A stretch of 64,000 nt of DNA, taken from NCBI GenBank assembly GCA_023333565.1, contig JAJKFH010000374.1:62001-126000 (forward strand), read 5' to 3'. Under the pieces are notes generated by a model that had not been told where the DNA came from, did not search any database, and saw nothing but the letters and a program-made list of their open reading frames with translations. Of the stretch, positions 50,503-62,190 are shown in pieces; the first letter of the stretch is position 1; every line of letters begins with the position of its first letter. Made by a program: the position numbers and the translations under genes. This DNA is from Puffinus mauretanicus. Its lineage: Eukaryota > Chordata > Aves > Procellariiformes > Procellariidae.

Positions 50503-52613
50503 GTGAGTGCCTGGCGTGTCATCGGGGAGTGGGGACAGGAGGGAATACCTTTTCGTTTGAGAAGAATTTTCGCAATCCCGTTTGGCAACCAGAGGTTGCT
50601 TTACTGCCTTTTTTTTTATTCCCCAAAAGGAATAACATAGGCTTGAATTTAAACAATTACTACTATCCTGTCCAGTCATCACTATAATAATGTTTTATAT
50701 GTTGCTTTACCTTGCCCTTAGGCTTTCTCATTATTCTTTCAATTATAATGAACTGATAGCTAAAGGACAGAGTGCAGGGTTTGTTTTCTTTTTTTAATTA
50801 TTTTCATTTTATAAACCTATCAAAATGCTTGGTACCTTCTCACAGTCACTGTCTATTTGAGACCCTCTGCTAAATCCCCTTTATCTCTTAATTTTTTATG
50901 CAAATAAAGCTCCTGCAGCTTTTAGGAAATTTTTTTCAGCCTGAGTGTTGGTGGAAAAACTTCAGAATTATATAATCTCACAGCAGACCCACCTGATATA
51001 TGACCCAAAGGTAAAGCTGTCTGTTGCTCTTTAATTTCAAATACCCTAATACTTTCTTCTTGAAATCACTAATTTCCTCATTATGCCTTAAAGGAAAGCT
51101 TTCATTATGAAAGCTGTGTGAGTATTACGTGCTACAGCTAATACTGCTAATGTATTTTTTTTGTTTTTGCAAGAACAGTTTTGTGAATTCTGGGGACCTA
51201 AGTCTAAAGCCAAAAAAGACCCCAATACCCATGGATTAATCTGTTTTGAGAATGAGGACCTGGCTGTTCTTCCCTGGCATGTAAATTTAATACTTTACCA
51301 GGTTAGCTTGAATAAACAAGGTGCTGTAGCCAAGAGAATACTTCTCCAAAGCATTATCTTTTAGCACTGAATAAAGGTTAAGAACAGCTCTGTTTTGTTG
51401 GATCACTTCTCCTGTATTTTTAGATTCTATTGAGGTAGCTTCCTCAAAGACATGTCTCGTTTCCCTGGAGTACTGCTGTTGCCCTAAAACACCCGTTGCC
51501 CTTTTTTTTTCAAAGCCAGATTAACTGTTTTGCTGATATTAATAACCATGAAAGTAGAGCAGCTATTTGTCTTTGTATGTTAGTGGGTGCTTTAGGTATA
51601 GTGGTAGATGATAGATGAACATATGCTTATTTTTGTCTGGCTTGCTGTAGTATTTTTGGGAACAACGTCTGTCTATCCTTCCACGTAACCGAAAAGAATT
51701 TTTACTTCCCAAATCGTCGAACCATTCAAGAAAACAAAACCAAAACCAAAACCAGATGTAATTTGACTGCAATGTCATTGAAAATGGTATCAGTAACATT
51801 TTTGGGAAACGTTGTGAAGAGAGGTTGAACTTGATGTAAGAATCAAATATTTCATTTGCTCCTCTTACTCCTTAGGATCTTTCTTGAGTTCAAAGAATCT
51901 TGAATTTAGTCCTGGAGAATCAAGCTTCTTCTGAAATGAGAGGCCACTTGTCTAGGGCTGTGCATTAGACGTGTACTATAAGCACACCAAAATAGAGATG
52001 TCTTGAATGATGCTGCTCATAGCGTTCAAGAGGATGTACTTCTCAGTGGCTCCTATACTCTTCCTGTGCATTCCCTTTTTGATCCTTGTGTTTGAAAATA
52101 ACAACCACTCAGCAAGTTCCAGTAGTTGAAATGAGTGTCTGGTGACACAAATTGGATGCGTTACTTGTCCCTGGGTACGCTTAGGAATGTTGTCAAAAAG
52201 GTAGCTCATTATTTTGTTTATACTTCTGCATTCCTGTAAGCTACCGCAGGTAAGATGCATTCCTTTTTCCTCATTTTATGATCAAAACATACAGTTTACT
52301 TTTTTAACTTGCTGCAGTAAAGACATCTTGCGGGCATTGCTGCATGTGGAAGAATTGGAACTGTAACTGCTTCACAGCCAGGACTAAGCGCACAGCATAA
52401 CCTCTTCAAGTTTCTAATGATAAGGTTTCCTGTCTCCAGAGGAGGTCCGAGAAGGCAGACCCAGGCACTGGTGCTTGAAGGCGTGCATGCCTCTTCTTGT
52501 TTGCCTGCCTCAGAGTTTCTTAAGACAGTTCGCTTGGTTACTTTAACATTAACCATTGAACTTATAATTAAATAGTAACGAATCATGATGACTTAGTATT
52601 TGTTTCTTTTCAG

Positions 52614-52686
52614 TTACCCATGGATGTATAGTCTCCACAATCAAACTGTTTCTTCCAGATGGAATGGAAGCTCGATTGCGATCAGA
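52614..52686 (+). CDS. SLMAP: SLMAP coding exon 3 (residues 116-139)
   Basis: The acceptor TTTCTTTTCAG precedes 73 nt and the donor GTAAGA follows. Joined to the single base left by exon 2, it reads VTHGCIVSTIKLFLPDGMEA and RLRS, the conserved segment just after the FHA domain. It leaves in phase 2. The internal Met at 52664-52666 (DG-M-EARLRS) is the first possible start for a transcript from the internal CpG island. Confidence 0.95.
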
Positions 52687-54087
52687 GTAAGAATAAGTAT
52701 CTATTCATGTGTAGCAAAATTAAACTACTGTATAATGAGGATTTGATGGATATTATATTTCAAATCAGCATAGGAACAGTTTCTTTTCCTGTAATCATGC
52801 AAAGAAAATAACTGAGAGCATGGTTCTTTCGCAGGCATTATGAAAAAGAAATCTCATTTGCTTGTTGCTTTTAGAAATCAAGACAACTATGAAAGAATAA
52901 AAAAGTTCTATAAAAGAATAAAAAAGTTCTTATCAAGTTGGGCTTTTCTAACTGCATGTGGTTTAGTGTACTGGAATGGATATTATCAACAGAAGAATAT
53001 AGACAAAAGAAAGCAAATGAGTGTGCTCCTTCCCTCTTTATTTGGGATTATTACTTCTGGTCCTTTAAATACACATAGACTCTACTAAAGTGAGGTTAAT
53101 GGGTCTCCGTGTGTGTATATACATGTGTACACATAACACTGTTTATATTCTTCAGATAAGTAATACAGTGATGTGTCCTCGTGGTGCAGTTATTTGGTGT
53201 CACAATGAAGGAAAGTTTTGCCTGGCACGAGGAAAAAAAAAAAATCATAAAATATGTTGGATGGAATAATGTTTGGAAACTCAGATGAATATTGAGAGGG
53301 TTTTCTGTGTATATGTGCACATTTTGGAGAAAATTTCAAAGAGCAGCAGAAACAAAAAATGTAAACGTTTTGTTTGCAGTAACCGAGTGCCAATTACAAA
53401 TGGCATAATTTTAATTATCTTTCATCCTCAGCAATTACATGTTTTTGATTGTTTATTTAAATATTCTTTTATCATTAGTATCCAGAAATATTTGCATGAA
53501 GCTTTAGGGTGTTTTTGCTTCTGGAAAGATAAGTCAAAATAAATTATTATGGGAAATTTTCTATGTAATTGCATGTCCTAATAAGACATAGTAGAAATGT
53601 ATGGTGTTAAATTTTTAGTTCTGATGAAAATGTGCAAGTATAACATTTGCTCTAGTGAAAGTGTACAAAATTCTGTAAGTTACCAAGTATTATTTTACTC
53701 AGTTTGTTGAATTTGTAAACAAGAGTACTATATCTACTGTCTTTTCATAGCTATTGTTTTGTGCATGTAAATTGGTTTAAATCTTAATAAATCAGTTTTA
53801 AAAAAAACAAATATTATGTAACTACTGAAATAAAAATTAGTAAAGAGAGTTTTTAGAATAGACCTTGGATTTATAATTTGAAAATAGTTGTGAAACTTTT
53901 AAAACATTGCTCAGCATAGTATTAACTGGTTTTGCACGTTTGTATATTAAGTCTTCATTTTTATCTGAAGAATAAACTTAAAAATACAAAGCATCTTGAG
54001 TAAATGCGCAGTACTAGGGATCTTCTAGATTTCTGAACTACTATTCTGCACTTTGTGTTCACTTTTTAAAATTTTTTTTTTTTTTAG
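52687..54087 (+). other. SLMAP: SLMAP intron
   Basis: A 1.4-kb AT-rich intron, GTAAGA to a poly-T acceptor ending TTTAG. It holds a 21-bp-period duplication at 52892-52930 and no exon I can recognise. Confidence 0.85.
52892..52930. repeat. tandem duplication, 21-bp period
   Basis: AAAGAATAAAAAAGTTCT occurs at 52892-52909 and again at 52913-52930. Confidence 0.85.
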
Positions 54088-54124
54088 TGTTATCCATGCT
54101 CCATTACCAAGTCCTGTTGACAAG
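54088..54124 (+). CDS. SLMAP: SLMAP coding exon 4 (37 nt, residues 140-152)
   Basis: A very short exon after a long poly-T tract and TAG acceptor, ending at donor GTAATT. With the two bases from exon 3 it reads DVIHAPLPSPVDK, the linker between the FHA domain and the first coiled coil. It returns the frame to phase 0. It is too short to be found from an ORF alone; the phase and the protein sequence identify it. Confidence 0.93.
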
Positions 54125-55611
54125 GTAATTCAGTAATTTGCTGTCTTCTGCCTTATTCAGCTACATGCTGTTTTCTGACTTGTTATAAAGATGAAGAAAT
54201 GGTGAAGTCCAGTTACACTTAGATATGTTTTCCACTGCCTGTTTTTACCTAGTTTAATATTTCGAGTGACATTTAAGGTAGAGAAGGTAATGCAGTATTG
54301 GAGTGTGTATTTTAAGGTAGCTTGACCTCTTGCAGTATGGCATCTGAAACATGGCTTAGGAAGAAACCCATTGATGTTAAGATGGTTAAATTTCCAGGTA
54401 CAGGTTGACTGACTAACAGATCTTGAGTATTGGTTAATTTGATACTTGATCTGTTCTTTGGGACCCAAGAGTAGCTCAGGATTTTGGTGTTTGCATGAGG
54501 TCTATTGTCCTTATGTCTTGTTTTTTATGGAGAAGCTGCACTGCGCAAGCTGGAAAGTGCTCTGGCATGTTCCAAAGGAAGATTGAGACCAGACCTCTCT
54601 GCTCCTTTTATATAGCCAGAGTCGCTCACTGCAGAGTCATGGTGTCAGTGATGTCTAGTGTAATTTTTTAAACTCAATTTTGCTAATGTGGGGGACTTGT
54701 AGAAAAGCTGTTAATAGATACACCCTTGAGACGCAATCAGGAATTGATCATCTCTATAGCCTCTAAAAAGAAGGATTAACTTAAATAGGTTTGAATCAGA
54801 GTTTTAAACGTGAAGAACAAAATTTTGAGAAACTAAGGAAACTTATTTGTGAAGTCAGCAGCAGGAGGAGTTCATAGACTTTGCATTAAAGTTTGAGGTT
54901 TCAAAACAGCATATGTAGCTTGAATCCAGGGCAGGGGCAGAAATTCTGAGGAGGGACTGCAGGTATAACTGTGTGAGAAACGGCTTCAAAATTATGTCAG
55001 TGTAGGAAGAGCCTACAGGAATTAGTAAATAAATAAATTTGCCCCCAAAAAAACACAAAACAACTCCCCTCCTCCCCCCAAGTCCAGAACAGTTTCAGTT
55101 ATGATTAAAGATAATATAGGTATTCCTCAAATTTGAAGTAGATACTTATAAAGGGGAATGAAGAAAATGTTGGCTAGTAGGTCGACAGAAAACTTGTGAT
55201 TGAAATGTGTGTGTGATGATGACGTTGAATTGGAATATGAGAGACTTTATTTTCAATTCTGGAAGCCCCCAATTTCTGTTTGTCCTTGGGTTGAATGGCT
55301 TCGCCTTTGTGCACCTTGTTTCTTTTTTGTCAGTTTAATCTCAACTGAAACAAAATCCTTAAACTCTTTGGTGTGTTGGTGGTTCAAGAACTTGTAGAGA
55401 TACTAACACAGTGGGGCCTCAGTTCAGAGTTGCGAAGTTCTATGATAAAACAAAGAATAAATAGTAGCAGAACAATAAATGATTGAAAATGCCATTGTTA
55501 GATAATATTAAGTTTATCTTCGTGACTAGATTAAAATGATGAATTTTGCATTATTTGAGTTTAATGAAAAATCCAAACCCATTTTGATTCTTAAATTCTT
55601 TTATTTTTCAG
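54125..55611 (+). other. SLMAP: SLMAP intron
   Basis: A 1.5-kb intron, GTAATT to TTTTTCAG. Nothing recognisable inside beyond AT-rich sequence and a slightly GC-richer patch near 54530-54660. Confidence 0.85.
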
Positions 55612-55674
55612 GTTGCTGCTAACACTCCCAGTATGTATTCTCAGGAATTGTTTCAGCTTTCACAGTATCTACAG
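55612..55674 (+). CDS. SLMAP: SLMAP coding exon 5 (residues 153-173)
   Basis: 63 nt between a TTTTTCAG acceptor and donor GTAGGT, phase 0 at both ends, so it could be skipped without a frameshift. It encodes VAANTPSMYSQELFQLSQYL and a final Gln, the start of the helical region that leads into the coiled coil. The segment from about here into the coiled coil is, from published work on the mammalian protein, where STRIPAK subunits bind. Confidence 0.95.
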
Positions 55675-57125
55675 GTAGGTTTTCTCTTGACAGCATTTCA
55701 TTTGGATAAATAATTAATCTTTGTTTAAAACACAAATCTTATGCTCTGTATGTCTTTCTTTGGCTTGCATTTTGTAAACCAGAACATGATAAGCATTTAA
55801 CTACCTTTTCTGTAGTGAAATAATGTAAAACATTGTAATTGGACATAGTATAGTTCTGTGTAAACTTTTGAGGTTTTGCATGAGCAGTATAAACTATGAC
55901 TTTTATAATATAAACATGAAAGCTCCCTGTTTTATAGAAGGCTCCCTGAATGCTGTATACCTGCTTTCCCTGGCCTTTCTCCTCTCCCACCTCGCTGTCC
56001 CCAATTTTCTTTTGGTGACAGTATTTTTGTCATCATCCATTACTGTGGATATACTGTGTATGTGTATAAAAGTTTTGGAAGAACAAAAGAAAAGCAAAAC
56101 GAGGTCATGTCATGTCAAGAACTAGTTTGTTTCTGTGAATATAATTTCCTAGTGTGAATATTTCTGTACCTGTATTGGAAAGTATAAAGGAGGGGACAGT
56201 GCTGGCAGCTCTTCTTCCTCATTGTCATCACCAGCCTTTCTGTGCCTGCTCCTGTGTCCGTTTTAATAGGTGTGTTTTTTCCTAAGATGTCATGTCACAA
56301 AAGGGTTAGACTGCAAAATGGGAACACGTTAAAGTGTGTCCTAATATATATAAATAAACTTTTTAGAAAGGATCATAAAATCAGCTTTCTGGAAAAGATA
56401 TGAAAACATTCTTACTGGTAAATTATATCTAGGTTTGATTTATGTATAGTTCTACTGATTTATTTTGCCTGTTTTTTATAGTAATGGCAATTTTTATTTG
56501 CTCACATCAATGATGAGGCTTTTGAGACAGATACTAGCTTTATATGTATTTGCTGACATAGCAGGAAGCAGCTCAGGCAGATGCTCTTTCTTGGGAGGCT
56601 AAATACATACTCGCTCACCAATCTGTTCACTCTCTGTATCCTGGAATTGTTAACGAAGATGCTCTTCTATCTTACTGTCATAAAACAAAAATCAAACAAA
56701 AATAGTAATTCTTGCTTGGCATTTTTCTTTTGTGACCTGATTTGAGGATGAACAGCTCATTGCAAGGGAGCTGCCAAGCTGCCTTTTGGTGTTTACAGTT
56801 TTGTTACTCAAATTATTGACAAAAGTCAAAGTGTTTTTTAAGTGTTGGAAAGAATAACTTGTTACGATGTGTACTTAGCATGTACAACATGCGCATGAAA
56901 AATGAAGGTTTTCAGGAACCTGAGGTTATAGTATAACATTTTCTAATTAAAATATCCAAATAAATATGTGGTTGGATAAAATGGGATGGGCTTATTATAG
57001 TTTTGAATATGTGACTGTTTGCTACTCACACTTCCTTTTTTTCTTGTATTTTGGTATCTCTTCTGTTGCTTCTGTTTCTCTGAGTTATTCTAGCTGAACT
57101 GACTGGTGCTCTACTCTCTTCATAG
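55675..57125 (+). other. SLMAP: SLMAP intron
   Basis: 1.45 kb, GTAGGT to CTTCATAG. Only short random ORFs are present. Confidence 0.85.
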
Positions 57126-57221
57126 GAAGCCTTACATCGGGAACAAATGTTGGAACAGAAGCTGGCAACCCTTCAGCGGCTACTTGCTGTCACGCAAGAG
57201 GCTTCAGATACTAGTTGGCAG
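57126..57221 (+). CDS. SLMAP: SLMAP coding exon 6 (residues 174-205)
   Basis: 96 nt, phase 0 at both ends, from acceptor TTCATAG to donor GTATCT. It encodes EALHREQMLEQKLATLQRLL followed by AVTQEASDTSWQ, with leucines in heptad spacing that begin the coiled coil. Val replaces the Ile I recall in mammals after LLA. Confidence 0.95.
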
Positions 57222-57511
57222 GTATCTGCATGCATCCTTTTCCTTTATGGACTGGAATATGCAGTGGCATATAAATTTTAGCTGTTAATTTACAAACAAT
57301 GGGGAAAAAAGCAGCAGAAAGAATAAAAAGCTTATGGTAGTTCTCTTAAACTGTGCAAAAGATAACGTTTAATAAATGTAGTGATTATGTACCAGTTTGA
57401 AATAACCATTAGCAGTAAGTACTCCAACAAAATGAAAGTCTTTAAAGCAGAACTCTACTGGAACTACATAAAGCACATATTAATACTAAGGTGATTCTTC
57501 TTTTCTGCTAG
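57222..57511 (+). other. SLMAP: SLMAP intron (290 bp)
   Basis: A short AT-rich intron, GTATCT to TTCTGCTAG. No internal features. Confidence 0.85.
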
Positions 57512-57583
57512 GCTTTAATAGATGAAGATAGGCTGCTATCAAGATTAGAGGTTATGGGAAATCAATTACAGGCATGTTCAAAG
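57512..57583 (+). CDS. SLMAP: SLMAP coding exon 7 (residues 206-229)
   Basis: 72 nt, phase 0 at both ends, acceptor TTTTCTGCTAG, donor GTAAGT (consensus). It encodes ALIDEDRLLSRLEVMGNQLQ and ACSK, a continuation of the coiled coil. Confidence 0.95.
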
Positions 57584-58461
57584 GTAAGTAGTTCACTTAA
57601 AGTTGAATGCTAGGAATGCTGAAAGATAGCTCTTTTGAAGTGTTTTGAAATTAGCTAGTTGTAGGAAAGTAGTTGAAAGATAAGCTTTCTGAAATGAGCC
57701 TGTGCAATTTTGATAATCTGAATAGCATGAAAATTGTGGATCTGTTCTGTGTTTCATGGCATCACTTTAAATCTAGATAAAAGGCTATTTTTCAGCTTTT
57801 TTTTTAGCCCAAACTGATTTCTTTTGTATATGCATATAGATATGTATGTAGTGAAATGCAGAAAAGGAATTTCTGTCATCGGTGAGAAGCCACCATTCTG
57901 TCCTGTTTCCTATGGATGTCCCTTTCCAGATAGGGATTTGAAAAAAGGCATTATCAATATGCTGTCTGATATTCAGAGACAGAGTAACAAGTATGCCTTG
58001 CCTTGATTGTTGTTTAGGCCACCTATGCCTGCCTTAAATTTTTATTTTTATTTTTATTTTATTTTTAATTCTTCTCAACTACCTACATTATAAGAACTTT
58101 TTTTTGCAGGTCCTGTTTGAGGTCTTTGAGATGGGAACCGCGTAGGTTTCTGGTTTGTCAAATTGTAGGTCTCCTAGGCTTGACATTGTCTTAGCAGTGT
58201 CCAAAAAAACCCCATAGTTTTCCTATAATCAAAGCTGATAATTGAATGTGTGCTGCCATACATACACTTCAAAAAATAACTGGTTTATACCCAGTCATAT
58301 CAAGAATCTTTGATCACTGATTTGTCCATAACATTTTCCCATCTACCAGAAATTGCTAAACATTTTGGAATAGAACAGGTCTTATCACAATCTAATATAT
58401 TTAATCAGCAAAATACTAATTTATATTCTGTCTTTGTATCTGAATTATCTTATATGTACAG
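57584..58461 (+). other. SLMAP: SLMAP intron
   Basis: 0.88 kb, GTAAGT to TATATGTACAG. It contains a TTTTTA-type simple repeat at 58039-58068. Confidence 0.85.
58039..58068. repeat. (TTTTTA)n simple repeat
   Basis: About five imperfect units of T(4-5)A. Confidence 0.8.
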
Positions 58462-58602
58462 AATCAAACAGAAGACAGTATACGAAAAGAGCTTATAGCA
58501 TTACAAGAAGACAAACACAACTATGAGACAACAGCCAAAGAGTCCCTGAGGCGGGTCCTTCAGGAGAAAATTGAAGTGGTCAGAAAACTGTCTGAAGTGG
58601 AG
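58462..58602 (+). CDS. SLMAP: SLMAP coding exon 8 (residues 230-276)
   Basis: 141 nt, phase 0 at both ends, acceptor TGTACAG, donor GTATTG (weak after +3). It encodes NQTEDSIRKELIALQEDKHN, then YETTAKESLRRVLQEKIEVV and RKLSEVE. The heptad pattern with charged flanks is coiled coil. Ile replaces the Leu I recall in mammals in EDS-x-RKE. Confidence 0.95.
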
Positions 58603-60267
58603 GTATTGAAGTTTCATGCCTAGTCTTCTGGAAATGCTGAAATAGTTATAACTGCTGCTGCTTACATCCCTGTTTTGTTACCTGTAATACGCCAGTATTT
58701 GTTGTGTTGTGGCACTTGCAGTATATTAAGTAGTAGTGTTTATTTCTCCTATTGGATAATACTTAGGTTGTTAAACAGTTAATGAGAAACTATTCTTTAC
58801 ACTCCTCCTTTTTCTGCCAGATTTCAAAGTTCATGAAGCTGTCTTACAGAAGTTAGTATGTGTGGGAAGTAAGTGAGGGGAAAATGACATACATGCATTA
58901 GAAAAAATGCTCTTAGACCTTGTTTAAACTGTAAAATTTATGGAAAAGTAAGCTTACCCCTCATATAAATTACACTTAAGAATGAGTTTTTAAGATTACA
59001 AAGTGTTGGACACTTTTGCCAAATAAGATTTCTGCCCCTGTAATACCTCTCATTACTATCTTTTCCTTTATTTTCTTTTTCCATTATCATCATTTGCTAT
59101 GTTCCCTTAGGTCAAGAAATATCGTAAGACTTAATTTTAAGTGCTCAAAGTGTCTGCCCTCTTCATGCTTTTTAGAGAATGCGATGCATGTAGTGCTGTA
59201 ATAAATAACCTTATGAGATTTCAGTTAAATACCCCTTTTTATATTGTAATAGTTCTTACATGTTTGTTAATATTTGGAGTTTTATATTTACTTCTATCTT
59301 TCTTCTCCTTTCCAATCCTATACTAAGAGGAGAATCTTCTGTCTTGTTTATTGTACTTTTTCCTCTTTATTTTGACTCTTGGAGGAGAAATATTAATTTA
59401 ACTTTCCTAAGAGATTTGCTTGAGTGCTTCCTGCCACATACTTTTCTTTCCACACAGAAGAATTGCTGGCTCTTGGTTGAAAGTTGTCCTTTAATAATTA
59501 TTATATAATGTAGTTTTGAATGCACTTTTGTTTAAAGGTGTTTTGGTCTGTTTTGGTGGTGAAGAACTAAGTCAGAGCTTGTTACCAAAAAAAAAAATAA
59601 ATTGTATGAATGAAGAAACAAATCTTGAGCTATGAGGAGGAAACTCTATACACCATTTAGTTGTGCTGCTATCACCAGCTGATGCAAACTTCTGGAGCAT
59701 TCCTTGCCTCCTGAAGACCCAGCTGCCTTTTGAGTAAGGGGATATTAGTTTAGATGCCTTTCCACATTATGGAGTTCAGAAAAAGATTTAGAACGCTTCC
59801 TGGGAGCCATTTGGCTTATATAATGTGTTAAATCTTCTTTTGCTGGGTGAAAGGTATGATGAAATCTATTGATTACATTGAATCACAAAATATTATGAAA
59901 CTTTCAGAGTTTATCACAAACCAGAAGAGAATGGGGGAGATGGATCATGTTTCAGTTCTTTATTCCTATCAATCACAATTAATTGTATAACCTACTGTGA
60001 GTTTTTTGATTTGGGGTTTTTTTACACGTGCATGAAGCCAGTATATTTTCACATAATCTGTTCTTTAAGTAGAACATTACAAAGCTTTGTATAGGTAGTG
60101 TTTTTGCTAGGACTTGATTTGTTTGTTTAGCCTTAATGATTAGGAACAAAGCAGATAAATATGATTAGTTACATATACTGTTTGGAAAAAATAGATCAAC
60201 TTCAGTGTTTGGTTGATTATTAGTCTCTACTTTTTTTTATTTATTGCATAATAATTCTGTCTTACAG
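58603..60267 (+). other. SLMAP: SLMAP intron
   Basis: 1.67 kb, GTATTG to GTCTTACAG. No recognisable features; the frames at 59016-59508 are pyrimidine-rich noise. Confidence 0.85.
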
Positions 60268-60405
60268 CGGAGTTTAAGTAACACAGAAGATGAATGTACT
60301 CACCTGAAAGAAATGAATGAGCGGACTCAGGAAGAATTGAGAGAATTAGCTAATAAGTACAATGGAGCTGTAAACGAAATTAAAGATCTTTCTGACAAGC
60401 TAAAG
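60268..60405 (+). CDS. SLMAP: SLMAP coding exon 9 (residues 277-322)
   Basis: 138 nt, phase 0 at both ends, acceptor GTCTTACAG, donor GTAATG. It encodes RSLSNTEDECTHLKEMNERT, then QEELRELANKYNGAVNEIKD and LSDKLK. This is a long charged helix typical of the central coiled coil and appears identical to the mammalian sequence as I recall it. Confidence 0.95.
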
Positions 60406-61689
60406 GTAATGACAGAACTTCATCTGACATGGTGATACTATAATGCATGGAACAAATAAATACAATTTAATTGCTAATGCAGCAATCAAATAAAGATTAA
60501 GAAACTGTTTAAACAACAGGTAAATGAAAGAAAGATGCACATAATCTTTTACATATTCTTTTGATTTACATTTAATGTCTCAGAAAGTGTCCGTTAAGTA
60601 AATTGCTAAAAAGCGTTCCCCTTTTCGTTCACTTTGAAAGTTACCATATTTTTGGAGCTGCAATATATTCTAATAGAAAATGACAGATGGTATAAAACTT
60701 TGTATTCAGCTGCTTTTATATAGACAAATAACTTTCAACCTAAACATCTTGCAGTTAATGGGAATTAAAACTAGAATTGGAAATAAATTTGCATTTCAGG
60801 TTGCCTCTTTGTGCAGTTACAAACATAATCAGCCTACCACATAGTAATAATATGGCTTAGCTTCCAGGGGGAAGGAGCGTGCAATCAGGTTTGTTATTAA
60901 ATTAAATGTCTAAGTGTATTAGTATTTAAAGGTCCTTTATGCTGGAGAGCAAAATAATCACAGTGTGATAAAGCCTGTTCCCAAAGAGTCTCCAATCCAG
61001 ATAAGCAGAAGATGTGGAGGAGGAAGGTAGTAGTGTTGTCTTTGTAGACCTGAGACAGTTTTGGCATTTGTCTTGGATAAATACTGGAATTTGAACTTAG
61101 GTTCTTCAAGTCCTAGTTCAGCACCTCAGACAGAAGATTTTTCTTTCCAAATTAAAATGTTAAATTGCTGGTCTTAAGGCAATTGGTTTCCCAATTATGA
61201 GTTAATCACTGATGATGATGAGTATACACAGAAGGATCAACATTGAAACTTATTACCTAGTTTTGAGGGAGGAGAGTCTTTGAAACTTCTTATCATGAAA
61301 TCCAGCAAAGAAGAAGATGTGGCTTTCAATCAAGTTGGTTTGTGCAATGTGCATTCAGTTCAGAAGGACTCTTGGGTTTTGATTGATTTGAGATGCTTGG
61401 AGACTTTGGGTGTTTCTTAGTTCTTGGGCCCTAATACTGTTCCTGTAATATTTAGCTTCCTCAGACAAAAAGTTAAGATATTTTGAGATTCTTTCTCTCT
61501 GTTATTGTGCTTGAAGTGAAATATATAGAAAAATAACAGTAGAAAAATTTCGCATTGTTTCCATTTTCTTTATCTGACTAGCAAAGAAAGTTACTTATGT
61601 ACATTTAGTTATACAAAAATCAAGGAAATCTGTTCCTTTACATGTTAATTTTGATTGGTTTGGGGATTTTTTTAATCTTTTTTGAGCAG
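60406..61689 (+). other. SLMAP: SLMAP intron
   Basis: 1.28 kb, GTAATG to TTTTGAGCAG. Nothing recognisable inside. Confidence 0.85.
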
Positions 61690-61858
61690 GTAGCAGAAGG
61701 AAGACAAGAAGAAATCCAACAGAAAGGACTGGCTGAGAAAAAAGAATTGCAGCATAAAATAGATGAAATGGAAGAGAGAGAGCAAGAGCTTCAAGCAAAA
61801 ATAGAAGCTTTGCAGGCTGATAATGACTTCACCAATGAGCGGCTAACTGCTTTACAAG
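61690..61858 (+). CDS. SLMAP: SLMAP coding exon 10 (residues 323-378)
   Basis: 169 nt, entering in phase 0 and leaving in phase 1, acceptor TTTGAGCAG, donor GTTAGT. It encodes VAEGRQEEIQQKGLAEKKEL, then QHKIDEMEEREQELQAKIEA and LQADNDFTNERLTALQ. It is highly charged coiled coil. A few conservative changes from the mammalian protein as I recall it (Lys to Arg, Gln to Leu) show normal avian divergence. Confidence 0.95.
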
Positions 61859-61943
61859 GTTAGTTACTAGTGGATAAGAAACTTTGATTATTTGTTTTTC
61901 TTTTAATCTGTGAAATACCTTTTTCTTGGACTTCTGTTTACAG
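61859..61943 (+). other. SLMAP: SLMAP mini-intron (85 bp)
   Basis: A very short intron, donor GTTAGT, acceptor CTGTTTACAG, close to the minimum workable size for a vertebrate intron. Confidence 0.85.
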
Positions 61944-61994
61944 TACGGTTAGAACATCTTCAAGAGAAAACTCTTAAAGAACACAACAGCTTAG
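61944..61994 (+). CDS. SLMAP: SLMAP coding exon 11 (51 nt, residues 379-395)
   Basis: Acceptor CTGTTTACAG, donor GTAGGT. With one base from exon 10 it reads VRLEHLQEKTLKEHNSL and leaves one base (phase 1 to phase 1). Its length is a multiple of three, so inclusion or skipping keeps the frame. Confidence 0.93.
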
Positions 61995-62176
61995 GTAGGT
62001 GCGATCAGTTTCTTGTTTCAAGCTGGTTTCCAGATTTTCTGTTCAATTACTTTTATTATAATAATCTTGTAGTCTAGGGGTCTGGCAAAAGAATAATGTT
62101 TTACAGTTATCCCAGTAGTGCATTCTTCTTGGTCATCACTTGTTAACATGGAAAGACATGTGGCCACAACAGAATG

Positions 62177-62190
62177 CCAGTAGAGGGCAC
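62177..62190 (+). promoter_or_regulatory. CTCF-like motif, full core match
   Basis: CCAGTAGAGGGCAC fits all 14 positions of the core consensus CCASYAGRKGGCRS. A GCGCCCCCT core in the opposite orientation lies at 62245-62253. In vivo binding is not shown by sequence. Confidence 0.55.

Larger units (their letters stand above)
46463..52613 (+). other. SLMAP: SLMAP intron after the FHA exons
   Basis: The 6.15-kb intron runs from GTAAGG to a TTTCTTTTCAG acceptor. It contains a minus-strand CR1 element (47424-47895), an A/C-rich low-complexity tract (48078-48190) and a CpG island with a donor-like end (50208-50502). No other exon of the canonical protein is needed here, since the phases of the flanking exons join perfectly. 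Confidence 0.85.

Noticed and set aside
50101..50687. Frames of 193, 159, 123 and 114 codons in the internal CpG island
   Set aside because: GC-rich stop-poor sequence with Arg/Pro/Ala repeats on both strands. The plus frames checked here start at TTG or GTG, not ATG. The island is kept as a promoter candidate, not a coding gene.
52296..52586. 96-codon minus-strand frame just before SLMAP exon 3
   Set aside because: No recognisable family, no splice or promoter context, and it ends at the exon 3 acceptor region by chance.
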